In this document: piece after piece, positions 1-6,978 of the stretch
Numbering within the stretch: position 1 is the first letter of the stretch
Layout of the letters: the number at the start of each line of letters is the position of its first letter
Assembly: GCF_016735585.2 (NCBI RefSeq)
Contig: NZ_JAERSE020000004.1
Coordinates: 248,001 to 312,000, forward strand
Reading direction: 5' to 3'
Length of the DNA stretch: 64,000 bases
Source: Chryseobacterium tagetis
GTDB taxonomy: Bacteria > Bacteroidota > Bacteroidia > Flavobacteriales > Weeksellaceae
The notes under the pieces: model-generated
Database searches by the model: none
What the model was told of the DNA's origin: nothing
Seen by the model: only the letters and a program-made list of their open reading frames with translations
Translations under genes and position numbers: made by a program

Positions 1-36
1 AGCATCTACGGTTGCCATATTAATTCTTGCGCTCAT
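1..36 (-). CDS. 5' end of a gene running off the window (12 codons)
   Basis: An ATG on the minus strand at 36 opens a frame reading MSARINMATVDA before the window ends. It starts 6 bases after the DoxX stop codon, so it is probably the next gene of the same operon. Starts of this kind (short, with an R-I-N motif) resemble carboxymuconolactone decarboxylase/AhpD-like proteins, which often neighbour DoxX genes, but 12 residues cannot prove it. The product is left unnamed. Confidence 0.4.
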   Translation of the reverse strand, partial: MSARINMATVDA

Positions 37-42
37 AATGAT

Positions 43-477
43 TTATATTTTGTTTGTTAAATTGTCTATCGTAAATGAATATTTCTCCTGAGCTGCTAAT
101 AAGAATGCAGCGGCACTTCCCACCCAGACTGAGTAATCCAAAGGCGCTTTTACACCTAAAGCGATGGTCATGGAAAAAGCGAAAATCAGTAACAGAAAAC
201 CCGCTCCATACGCTGCAATTCGGGTTTTAAATCCAAGAATAAGCATTAACGGAAAAAGGATTTCTAAAAAAGTGGCAGCATAAGCAGAAACAGTACCTAA
301 ACTTGCGGGAAGAAAAAAGGTAAGTTGTTGGGTGTACTTTTCAAAGTTTTCCCAGTTTCCCCAGGTTGAGTGTTCACCCCAAAAGCCGAATCTGTCTGCA
401 ACCGCAGAAAGCATCGTCACTGCAATGGCTACTCTTAAAAATAACTGTGAGAACTGAATATCGTTTTTGCCTGTCAT
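43..477 (-). CDS. DoxX family integral membrane protein
   Basis: A 144-residue protein with four predicted membrane segments (roughly residues 11-30, 53-82, 86-107 and 113-130), the size and layout of DoxX/DoxD-like proteins. The family is loosely linked to quinone or thiol redox reactions in the membrane, but no catalytic role can be read from this sequence. It lies in the same direction as the Crp/Fnr-like gene upstream (64-base gap) and directly before another small gene at the window edge. The family call rests on length, hydrophobicity pattern and the F-L-R-x-x-x-A start of helix 1; the substrate is unknown. Confidence 0.8.
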   Translation of the reverse strand: MTGKNDIQFSQLFLRVAIAVTMLSAVADRFGFWGEHSTWGNWENFEKYTQQLTFFLPASLGTVSAYAATFLEILFPLMLILGFKTRIAAYGAGFLLLIFAFSMTIALGVKAPLDYSVWVGSAAAFLLAAQEKYSFTIDNLTNKI

Positions 478-540
478 TGTAATTGTTTTTATGAACAGGA
501 CAAAGTTGCGACTTCTACATCGTAAAAATCTTAAACTGGT

Positions 541-1113
541 TTAAGAACGTAATTTTGCTCTGATTTCACTTAAGTATTCTGGAGTAAAACCTAAAAACGA
601 AGCAATTAAATATTGAGGAATTCTTTGAATAAACCAAGGATATTGCGTACTGAAATGCACATACAATTCTTCTCTGGTCATTTCATATAAATAACGGATC
701 CTTCTTTCTGAAGCCGCATAAGCCCGCTGATAAATCATTCTGAAATAACGTTCCATCACCGGATGTTTTTTCAGTAACGTTTCCTGAGTCTGAAGATCAA
801 TCACTAAAATTGTAGAACGTTCCACAGCCTGAATACAAAAATCAGATTTCATTTGTCGTTCATAAGCAAAAGTATCAGTGATCCACCAGTTTTCAATGGC
901 AAATTCTGTAGTTTGCTCTATTCCTTTTTCATTTACAAAAAACTTTCGAAGACAGCCTTTACCAACAAAATACATGGATTTACAAACTTCTCCGTTCAAC
1001 ATCAGATTTTGCTTTTTCTTCACTTCTAATTCCTGGAAAAATGAAAGAACCGAAGCAAATTCTTCATCAGTAATCGTAATGAATTTATCTAAATGTTGTT
1101 TGAAAGTATCCAT
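541..1113 (-). CDS. Crp/Fnr family transcriptional regulator
   Basis: A 190-residue protein with an N-terminal cyclic-nucleotide-binding-type beta barrel (about residues 20-115, including the Y-F-V-G-K-G-C-L-R stretch typical of this fold) and a C-terminal helix-turn-helix near residues 165-185 (ASFLGFTPEYLSEIR). It is short for the family, as is usual for Bacteroidetes Crp-like proteins, and has no iron-sulfur cysteine cluster like true FNR. The ligand is unknown. It reads towards the DoxX gene, which may be its target or operon partner. A good promoter lies 18 bases upstream, so the first ATG is supported. Confidence 0.85.
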   Translation of the reverse strand: MDTFKQHLDKFITITDEEFASVLSFFQELEVKKKQNLMLNGEVCKSMYFVGKGCLRKFFVNEKGIEQTTEFAIENWWITDTFAYERQMKSDFCIQAVERSTILVIDLQTQETLLKKHPVMERYFRMIYQRAYAASERRIRYLYEMTREELYVHFSTQYPWFIQRIPQYLIASFLGFTPEYLSEIRAKLRS

Positions 1114-1130
1114 TCTTGAAATTGTATAAC

Positions 1131-1161
1131 CAAACTTAACTTTATTTTTTTAGTTTTACAA
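1131..1161 (-). promoter_or_regulatory. Bacteroidetes-type promoter of the Crp/Fnr-like gene
   Basis: On the minus strand TTG (1161-1159), a 20-base spacer and TAAGTTTG (1138-1131) match the flavobacterial -33/-7 consensus TTG-N(19-20)-TAnnTTTG. The box ends 17 bases before the ATG at 1113. Confidence 0.6.
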
Positions 1162-1178
1162 TCACAAAATACTAATTC

Positions 1179-1544
1179 ATGGAAATCGTAGCCAAAATTT
1201 TAATCGCAGTGGTAGCCATCGAGCATCTTTATATTCTATGGATGGAAATGTTTGCATGGGAAACCAAAGGAAAGGAAGTTTTTAAAAAAGCACTTCCTGC
1301 CGAAATGTTTAAACCCACTAAAGGTTTAGCAGCTAACCAGGGACTTTACAATGGTTTTTTAGCAGCCGGACTGATATGGTCTTTCCTGATTGAAGATCCG
1401 AAATGGCAAACCAATATTGCCCTATTTTTCTTAGGATGCGTTGCAATAGCTGGAATTTACGGTGCTGTTTCCGCAACGAAGAAGATCTTTTTTGTACAGG
1501 CTTTGCCGGCAATTTTAGCGATTGTTGCAGTTTTGCTGAAATAA
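1179..1544 (+). CDS. DUF1304 family membrane protein
   Basis: A 121-residue, four-helix membrane protein (helices near 3-20, 55-72, 78-96 and 103-120). The opening hydrophobic helix with E-H near residue 15, the loop with W-E-T-K-G and the N-Q-G-L-Y-N-G motif at the start of the second helix are typical of DUF1304 (YqjF/YlaN-like small membrane proteins). Function is unknown for the family. It is divergent from the Crp/Fnr-like gene and converges with the HxlR gene, only 8 bases separating the two stop codons. Confidence 0.8.
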   Translation: MEIVAKILIAVVAIEHLYILWMEMFAWETKGKEVFKKALPAEMFKPTKGLAANQGLYNGFLAAGLIWSFLIEDPKWQTNIALFFLGCVAIAGIYGAVSATKKIFFVQALPAILAIVAVLLK

Positions 1545-1552
1545 TATCAGAT

Positions 1553-1939
1553 TTAAGATGAAGAACTCATCGACTCCTTAATTTTTTCCCGATGAATTAA
1601 TCCCCAATTCACTAAAATTTCGGTCACAGGAAAAACAGATTTCCCATATTCTGTCACAGCATAGGTTACCATGATCGGTTTGGTATCCTGAATGGTTCTG
1701 GTAATTAATAAATTCATTTCCAGTTCTCTCAGTTCTTTGCTCAGCATTTTAGCAGAAATCCCTTCAATTCCTCTTTCCAGTTTTTTGAAATGGATCTGCT
1801 GATCAGTTCTATTGGTTAAATATCGCAAAATCATCAATTTCCATTTTCCACCCAACACATCCAGACTATCACGCATTGCGAATAATTCTTCCGTACAAGT
1901 TGCCTGTCTTTCTATTCCATTTTCAATAATTTTTGCCAT
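1553..1939 (-). CDS. HxlR-type winged-helix transcriptional regulator
   Basis: A 128-residue DNA-binding protein of the HxlR family: an N-terminal cysteine (CTEELFAMRD), then the diagnostic L-G-G-K-W-K-L-M-I-L segment at the start of the winged helix, and a K-M-L-S-K-E-L-R-E-L recognition region. Members often sense reactive or electrophilic small molecules through the N-terminal cysteine. The longer frame starts with TTG at 1969 inside a palindromic operator, so ATG 1939 is chosen. It is divergent from a cupin gene, which is its likely target. Confidence 0.88.
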   Translation of the reverse strand: MAKIIENGIERQATCTEELFAMRDSLDVLGGKWKLMILRYLTNRTDQQIHFKKLERGIEGISAKMLSKELRELEMNLLITRTIQDTKPIMVTYAVTEYGKSVFPVTEILVNWGLIHREKIKESMSSSS

Positions 1940-1957
1940 AATAGTTACTTTAGGGTT

Positions 1958-1981
1958 ACTAGTTACCAATCGTTAACTAGT
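1958..1981. promoter_or_regulatory. Palindromic operator between hxlR-like and cupin genes
   Basis: A perfect 8-base inverted repeat, ACTAGTTA (1958-1965) and TAACTAGT (1974-1981), separated by 8 bases. It sits just downstream of a TATATTTG box facing the regulator gene and about 25 bases upstream of the TACTTTTG box facing the cupin gene. Position and symmetry fit an autoregulatory HxlR binding site; binding itself is inferred. Confidence 0.6.
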
Positions 1982-1983
1982 AG

Positions 1984-1991
1984 CAAATATA
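1984..1991 (-). promoter_or_regulatory. -7 promoter box of the HxlR-like gene
   Basis: TATATTTG on the minus strand matches TAnnTTTG, 44 bases upstream of the ATG at 1939 and directly next to the palindrome. No clear TTG at -33 was found. Confidence 0.45.
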
Positions 1992-2005
1992 AACTATTCC
2001 CAACC

Positions 2006-2013
2006 TACTTTTG
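2006..2013 (+). promoter_or_regulatory. -7 promoter box of the cupin gene
   Basis: TACTTTTG matches TAnnTTTG and lies 20 bases before the ATG at 2034. No good -33 element is visible, which would be consistent with a regulated promoter. Confidence 0.45.
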
Positions 2014-2033
2014 CTCCATACATTGTAAACAAA

Positions 2034-2504
2034 ATGAATAAAATCCCAAGAAGAATCGTAACAGGTATAAAAGATGGAAAATCTGTAATCATAGAAGACG
2101 AAACGGTAAAAAATGCAGTAGAACATTTTCCGGATTTAATCATTTCCGATATCTGGAACACGCAACAAATGCCTGTAAGTTTAGATTTTGAAACTCCAAT
2201 TCCCAATACCGGATTTCCGCAAACTCCGAAAAACGGTACTTATTTCAGGTATGTCTCTATTCCACCGGATAAAGACTTAGGCGTTGAAGTAGAAGCAGGA
2301 AAATCTCATCCGATGATGCATCAGACACAAACCCTGGATTACATCATCATTCTTTCCGGAGAATTGTATTTAATCATGGAAGAAGGAGAAACTCTTCTGA
2401 AACCCGGAGACATTGTCATTCAAAGAGGAACCAATCATGCGTGGAGTAACCGTTCTGAAAAACCCTGCATTCAATTGGCTGTCCTGATCGACGCTGAAAA
2501 ATAA
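2034..2504 (+). CDS. Cupin domain protein
   Basis: A 156-residue cytoplasmic protein with one C-terminal cupin barrel (about residues 75-150). Seen in the sequence: the first cupin motif around H-Q-T-Q-T-L-D-Y with I-L-S-G-E-L, and the second with P-G-D-I-V-I-Q-R-G-T-N-H-A-W. Single-domain cupins of this shape include small dioxygenases and sugar- or catechol-binding proteins, so no substrate is assigned. It is divergent from the HxlR-like regulator and shares its control region, suggesting induction by the compound it handles. Confidence 0.8.
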   Translation: MNKIPRRIVTGIKDGKSVIIEDETVKNAVEHFPDLIISDIWNTQQMPVSLDFETPIPNTGFPQTPKNGTYFRYVSIPPDKDLGVEVEAGKSHPMMHQTQTLDYIIILSGELYLIMEEGETLLKPGDIVIQRGTNHAWSNRSEKPCIQLAVLIDAEK

Positions 2505-2513
2505 GGGCAAAAC

Positions 2514-2547
2514 TTCCCGCAGATTTCTTTTATGCAGTCTGTGGGAA
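2514..2547. terminator. Hairpin between convergent cupin and thioredoxin genes
   Basis: TTCCCGCAGA (2514-2523) and TCTGTGGGAA (2538-2547) form a 10-bp stem (one G-T pair) between two converging genes. There is no strong T-run, so it is a weak terminator candidate. Confidence 0.45.
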
Positions 2548-3015
2548 TTAAAATTTTAAAACTTTCTCAAGTTTACGTTTCATATCTTCCGGTTTAAACA
2601 GGCCTTCATGGTAATCAATCAAATTCTGATCTTTATCTAAAATAATCCACAACGGATATAGAGGCTGGTTTTTATTTTTTGACAAAGCTAAAGCCAGTTC
2701 ATGAATCCCTGAATTTCCATTCGGTAAATAATTGAATTCTTTTCCCTGAAAACTGATCTTTTCTTTCATTTTTTCCGGGTCAAAATTGATCAGGTAAAAA
2801 TTTTCATTGATAAGCTGAACTAGTTTTTTATCCTTATTTAACTGAAAAGATTCGATTTTACAAACTGAACACCAACTTGTATAGATATGAATAATTACGG
2901 GTTTCGGATTTTCTTTCTGCTGAATTTCCAATTCCGAAAAAGTGCCCGTTTTCATCTGTGAAGGACAAAAACATGGCACTAACATTAAAAATAAAAATAT
3001 TGCTGAAAGTTTCAC
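2548..3015 (-). CDS. Secreted thioredoxin-like protein with CSVC active site
   Basis: A 155-residue protein with a signal peptide (about residues 1-20) followed by a thioredoxin fold. The redox motif is W-C49-S-V-C52-K, in the usual place after the first beta strand. It therefore most likely acts in the periplasm as a thiol reductase or oxidase. The fold matches the thioredoxin_7/DUF255-like group of small Bacteroidetes thioredoxins rather than TlpA. The next gene upstream on the same strand is a TonB-dependent receptor whose plug domain also carries C-S-V-C; the two are separated by a 435-base repeat region, so co-transcription is uncertain. Confidence 0.82.
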   Translation of the reverse strand: MKLSAIFLFLMLVPCFCPSQMKTGTFSELEIQQKENPKPVIIHIYTSWCSVCKIESFQLNKDKKLVQLINENFYLINFDPEKMKEKISFQGKEFNYLPNGNSGIHELALALSKNKNQPLYPLWIILDKDQNLIDYHEGLFKPEDMKRKLEKVLKF

Positions 3016-3114
3016 TTTATAATTTTTTACTATTAATTACTTCAGGAATAGTTTTTAAACGCAAAGTTTTAATTTTATCATATTTTAAAAAGTGAGCAAA
3101 GTTTAATCAACAAG

Positions 3115-3441
3115 TTGATTTGATAAAGCGGTTCATTCAAGCTTCGCGCAGCAAATTTATTTGCCTTTGCTTCCTAAAAATCATCATTTTTACTATAAAA
3201 TCTTTGCGTTAAAAATATTCAACTTGATTTGATAAAACGTTCCGTTCCAGCTTCGTGCAGCAAATTTATTTGCCTTTGCTTTCTAAAAAATCATCCTTTT
3301 TACTATAAATCTTTGCGTTAAAAATATTCGACTTGATTTGATAAAACGCTCCGTTCCGGCTTCGCGCAGCAAATTTATTTGCCTTTGCTTCCTAAGAAAT
3401 CATCATTTTCACTATAAAACCTTTGCGTTAAAAATCTTCAA
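3115..3441. repeat. Three tandem 109-bp repeats in a 434-base intergenic stretch
   Basis: The gap 3016-3449 contains no gene. It holds three head-to-tail units starting at 3115, 3224 and 3333, each 109 bases. Every unit has TTGATTTGATAAA, then GCAAATTTATTTGC (a small hairpin), a TTTTACTATAAA-like stretch and CTTTGCGTTAAAAAT at the end. The reverse of the last motif, AACGCAAAG, occurs once at 3058-3066, so the array is bounded by inverted motifs. The units differ at only a few positions. There are no unique spacers, so it is not a CRISPR array. Confidence 0.85.
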
Positions 3442-3449
3442 CACTTTAA

Positions 3450-5519
3450 TTATTTCAAAGTATACTTCACCCCAAGAAATCCTCTGATCTTCCGCATCGG
3501 CGCATAACCATACGTTGTATCAAAAGTATAATGATAAGGATTACCAATTGGGTCATCCACATTTTTATCAAACGGATCAAACGGACGCATCAAAGGATCT
3601 TTCGGTGTGAAATTGAACAGATTTTTTATTCCGCCATACACCTCAAATCCCGATTTGAAACTCTTCGAAACCTGAATATTTGCCAAAGAATAAAACGGAG
3701 AATATTCTCGTCGGTAATCATTCGGTAAAACAGGCAGTCTCATCGGTCCGTAGAACTGTCCAGTAAAATCTATCGTTAGATTATTCCTGAATTTGTAACT
3801 TAAATTATAAGTACCACTCCATTTTGGAGCATGAAGCTGTTGGGATTTTTCATTTTCTCCATAAAATTTCTGATAAACATCCAAGTAAGTAACTCCCAAA
3901 TTAACACTCAATGGAAAACTAAAGGTATAATCCACGTTCAAAGAAGCTCCTCTTGAAATTCCATAACCATGCAGATTATCATAAATAATTTTCTCAGGGT
4001 CTGTATCAAAATCACCAACAATTTTATTACTGAAATAAGTATAAAACGCAGAAGCATCCAGATTGATCAATTTATCTCCAACAGGAATTTTCCAGACGTA
4101 ATTTAAATTACCGTTGATTGATTTTTCAGGTTTTAAATCCGATTTAATGACAACTTCACGTGAACCGGTCAATGCTGCATGATCTTCCGTAAACAAATTC
4201 ACTACACGGAAACCCGTCCCAAAATTGAATCGCAACGTATGATAAGGATTCGGTGAAAACTTCCACGCAAAACGCGGTGAATGAACGGAATGATGAATTT
4301 TATCATAATCAAATCTATACCCTAATAACAAGGTATTCTTTTCATTAATTTCCCATTGATCCTGAATAAAAGCTCCAAAAATCGGTGATTTCATCGGCTC
4401 GTTTGTCAAACCGTCTGAAGAAAGTGTTCCCGGAGTATTATCATCATAATAGGTTTTCTTGAAAGTTGCGCCCACAATCAAATCATGTGGTCCCAGTTTT
4501 TTATCCCAATAGGTTTGTGCAAAAGCCACTTTCTGCGTTGCTACAAAAGGATTATTTCCATAGAAAGAATTCTGATCATGAAAATTGTAAGAGAACTGCG
4601 TAATAATATTTTCCTTCATTGGCCATTGATAAACCCCAAAAGCTTCTACTCTATTCGTATAAATACTTTCTCCATACACTTCATCACTTCCTCTATAAGA
4701 TTTATTCCATTGCATTTCTCCGCCAAAACGGTCTTCATATAAATATCTCAAGGCAAAACTCGCCAACCGGTTTTCTTTTCGTTGGAAATTCCATTTATTA
4801 AAGACGGAAATTCTGTTCTGTAAAGCAGCATCCGTGAAATTATCTTTATTATAATCGAATCTTTTCTCGTAATTGAAATAATTTAAACTTAATAAGGAAG
4901 CGACATTTTTTCCAAAATTAAATTTCGTAGAAAGATCGAGATTATTTTCACTCCAAGTCGTTGTCATCAGATCAACACTTAATTTCGGAGCGGTCAAAGC
5001 ATTTTTAGTAATAATATTAATAACGCCTCCCATGGCTTCAGAGCCGTAAATGGAAGAAGCTGGACCTTTTACCACTTCAATTCTATCAACTAAACTATTT
5101 GGAATTCCGCTCAATCCGTAAACTGTTGAAAGCGAACTTACAATCGGCATTCCGTCGATCAAAATCATCGTATAAGGACCTTCCAGTCCGTTGATGTGAA
5201 TATCTCCCGTATTGCAAACCGAGCAGTTCAGCTGAGGTTTTACTCCATTGACCATAGAAATGGCCTCAAAAATACTTGGAGTCGGGTTTTTTTGGAAAAA
5301 TTTTGAGGTATATATTTCTACCGCAACCGGACTTTTAGATTTACTGATCGGTTTGATCGTTCCGGTGATGACTACATCATCAATGTCTTTCGTCTTCATT
5401 TTTCTATCTGAAATTTTGACTGAATCCATTTTCTCTGATGGCTTTATAAGCAAACTATCAGCTTCTTGTGAAAAACAATATCCGGAAAAAAATAAGGCAG
5501 AAAGTAATATTCGCTTCAT
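3450..5519 (-). CDS. TonB-dependent outer membrane receptor with CxxC plug motif
   Basis: A 689-residue outer membrane transporter: signal peptide (1-17), a TonB-box-like stretch D-D-V-V-I-T-G near 47-53, a plug domain (about 60-175) with the typical R-I-E-V-V-K-G-P-A-S-S-I-Y-G-S segment, and a 22-strand-type barrel to the C terminus. The plug carries C99-S-V-C102 immediately before the N-T-G-D-I-H-I-N-G loop, a feature of a distinct Bacteroidetes subfamily. There is no N-terminal CarboxypepD_reg-like domain and no SusD partner, so iron, copper, haem or cobalamin uptake is more likely than glycan uptake. The reading frame can be extended 10 codons, but the promoter lies inside that extension, so 5519 is the start. 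Confidence 0.9.
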   Translation of the reverse strand: MKRILLSALFFSGYCFSQEADSLLIKPSEKMDSVKISDRKMKTKDIDDVVITGTIKPISKSKSPVAVEIYTSKFFQKNPTPSIFEAISMVNGVKPQLNCSVCNTGDIHINGLEGPYTMILIDGMPIVSSLSTVYGLSGIPNSLVDRIEVVKGPASSIYGSEAMGGVINIITKNALTAPKLSVDLMTTTWSENNLDLSTKFNFGKNVASLLSLNYFNYEKRFDYNKDNFTDAALQNRISVFNKWNFQRKENRLASFALRYLYEDRFGGEMQWNKSYRGSDEVYGESIYTNRVEAFGVYQWPMKENIITQFSYNFHDQNSFYGNNPFVATQKVAFAQTYWDKKLGPHDLIVGATFKKTYYDDNTPGTLSSDGLTNEPMKSPIFGAFIQDQWEINEKNTLLLGYRFDYDKIHHSVHSPRFAWKFSPNPYHTLRFNFGTGFRVVNLFTEDHAALTGSREVVIKSDLKPEKSINGNLNYVWKIPVGDKLINLDASAFYTYFSNKIVGDFDTDPEKIIYDNLHGYGISRGASLNVDYTFSFPLSVNLGVTYLDVYQKFYGENEKSQQLHAPKWSGTYNLSYKFRNNLTIDFTGQFYGPMRLPVLPNDYRREYSPFYSLANIQVSKSFKSGFEVYGGIKNLFNFTPKDPLMRPFDPFDKNVDDPIGNPYHYTFDTTYGYAPMRKIRGFLGVKYTLK

Positions 5520-5528
5520 GAACTTGAA

Positions 5529-5567
5529 ATTGTTAGACAAAGCTAACAATTATTTTTTAATTACAAA
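5529..5567 (-). promoter_or_regulatory. Promoter of the TonB receptor with overlapping palindrome
   Basis: On the minus strand TTTG (5567-5564), an 18-base spacer and TAGCTTTG (5545-5538) match the flavobacterial promoter, 18 bases before the ATG. The perfect inverted repeat ATTGTTAG (5529-5536) / CTAACAAT (5543-5550) overlaps the -7 box, so a repressor could bind here; that is inference. Confidence 0.6.
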
Positions 5568-5642
5568 ACTTAGCATAAAAAAGAATCTTAAATCGAATTC
5601 ATGAAAAATTGTTAAATTTGAGAATCAACATATAAAAGTAAA

Positions 5643-6797
5643 ATGAGATATCATCAGTCGGGAAATATCCCACAAAAAAGGCATACGATTTTCAAATCTC
5701 CTGAAGATAAGTTTTACTATGAACAGCTTTTCGGAACAGAAGGCTTTCATGGAATTTCTTCATTATTGTACCACATTCACCGTCCGACTCAGATTAAATC
5801 GATTGGTGAACCGAAAGATGTAGCACCGAAAATCGCAGTCGACAAAAACGTAACTCCAAGAATGTTTAAGGGAATGAATGTAACTCCTGAAGACGATTTT
5901 ATGGACAGCCGTAAGTTTTTGATGGTAAACAATGACCTGAAAATGGGATTGTCTAAGCCAAGAAAATCGATGGATTATTTCTACAAAAACGCTGAATGTG
6001 ATGAGCTTTTATACGCTCACAGTGGAAGCGGAATTTTGAAAACTTTTGTTGGGAATCTTGAATTTTCTGTGGGTGACTATTTAATCATTCCAAGAGGAAC
6101 CATTTATCAGGTTGAATTACATTCTGATGATACGGTTTTCTTTGTGGTAGAAAGTCATTCTCCGATTTACACCCCGAAACGATACAGAAACGAGTTTGGA
6201 CAATTACTAGAGCATTCTCCGTTCTGCGAAAGAGATATCATCACTCCTACTTTCGTTGAACCTAAAGACGAAAAAGGGGAATTTTTAATTAAAGTAAAAA
6301 AGGAAAATCAGATCACAGATTTCATCTATGCAACACATCCATTTGATGTGGTAGGTTGGGACGGATATTTTTACCCTTATAAATTCAATATCAAAAACTT
6401 CGAACCGATTACAGGAAGAATTCACCAACCGCCACCGGTTCACCAGACGTTTGAAGCACACAATTTTGTGGTTTGTTCGTTCTGTGCAAGAATGTACGAT
6501 TACCACCCACAGGCAATTCCTGCACCGTACAATCATTCCAACATCGATTCTGATGAGGTTTTATTCTACACAGAAGGTGATTTCATGAGCCGTAACCATA
6601 TTGACTTGATGGATTTTACGCTTCACCCGGGAGGAATCGTACATGGACCTCATCCTGGAGCGATGGAAAGAAGTATCGGTAAAAAATTCACGGAAGAATA
6701 TGCGGTAATGGTTGACCCTTTCCGTCCGTTAAAAATTACAGAAGAAGCGTTAAAAGTAGAAGATCCTTCTTATAAAACTTCTTGGCTGGAGGAATAA
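5643..6797 (+). CDS. hmgA: Homogentisate 1,2-dioxygenase
   Basis: Opens the aromatic ring of homogentisate to give maleylacetoacetate, using Fe(II) and oxygen, in tyrosine and phenylalanine breakdown. The 384-residue protein is a double cupin and shorter than the roughly 440-residue animal/Pseudomonas form, as in other Bacteroidetes. Likely iron ligands are H298 (in P-Y-N-H-S-N), the acidic pair D304/E305, and H334 (in H-P-G-G-I-V-H-G-P-H). A TAAATTTG box at 5613-5620 precedes the ATG by 22 bases. hppD and fahA lie downstream on the same strand, which supports the pathway assignment. Confidence 0.93.
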   Translation: MRYHQSGNIPQKRHTIFKSPEDKFYYEQLFGTEGFHGISSLLYHIHRPTQIKSIGEPKDVAPKIAVDKNVTPRMFKGMNVTPEDDFMDSRKFLMVNNDLKMGLSKPRKSMDYFYKNAECDELLYAHSGSGILKTFVGNLEFSVGDYLIIPRGTIYQVELHSDDTVFFVVESHSPIYTPKRYRNEFGQLLEHSPFCERDIITPTFVEPKDEKGEFLIKVKKENQITDFIYATHPFDVVGWDGYFYPYKFNIKNFEPITGRIHQPPPVHQTFEAHNFVVCSFCARMYDYHPQAIPAPYNHSNIDSDEVLFYTEGDFMSRNHIDLMDFTLHPGGIVHGPHPGAMERSIGKKFTEEYAVMVDPFRPLKITEEALKVEDPSYKTSWLEE

Positions 6798-6843
6798 AAA
6801 ATTTCCTTTTTAAGAATGATAAAAAGAATTATGAAATAAATAT

Positions 6844-6884
6844 AAAAGATGCCTTAAACGACTGTTTAAAGCATCTTTTTTTTG
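6844..6884 (+). terminator. Terminator after hmgA
   Basis: AAAAGATGC (6844-6852) pairs with GCATCTTTT (6871-6879), extended inside by TTAAAC/GTTTAA and followed by a T-run. A new TAAATTTG promoter-like box starts right after it at 6885. Confidence 0.8.
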
Positions 6885-6978
6885 TAAATTTGTGAGATTA
6901 GGATTAACATTTTTTATCATCCTTTATTTTATACTACAACATGGAATAAATGGGTGGATAAAATCAAATAAAGAGTAA

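Noticed and set aside
3115..3441. CRISPR array
   Set aside because: The repeats are 109 bases and directly adjacent; no unique spacers and no cas genes.
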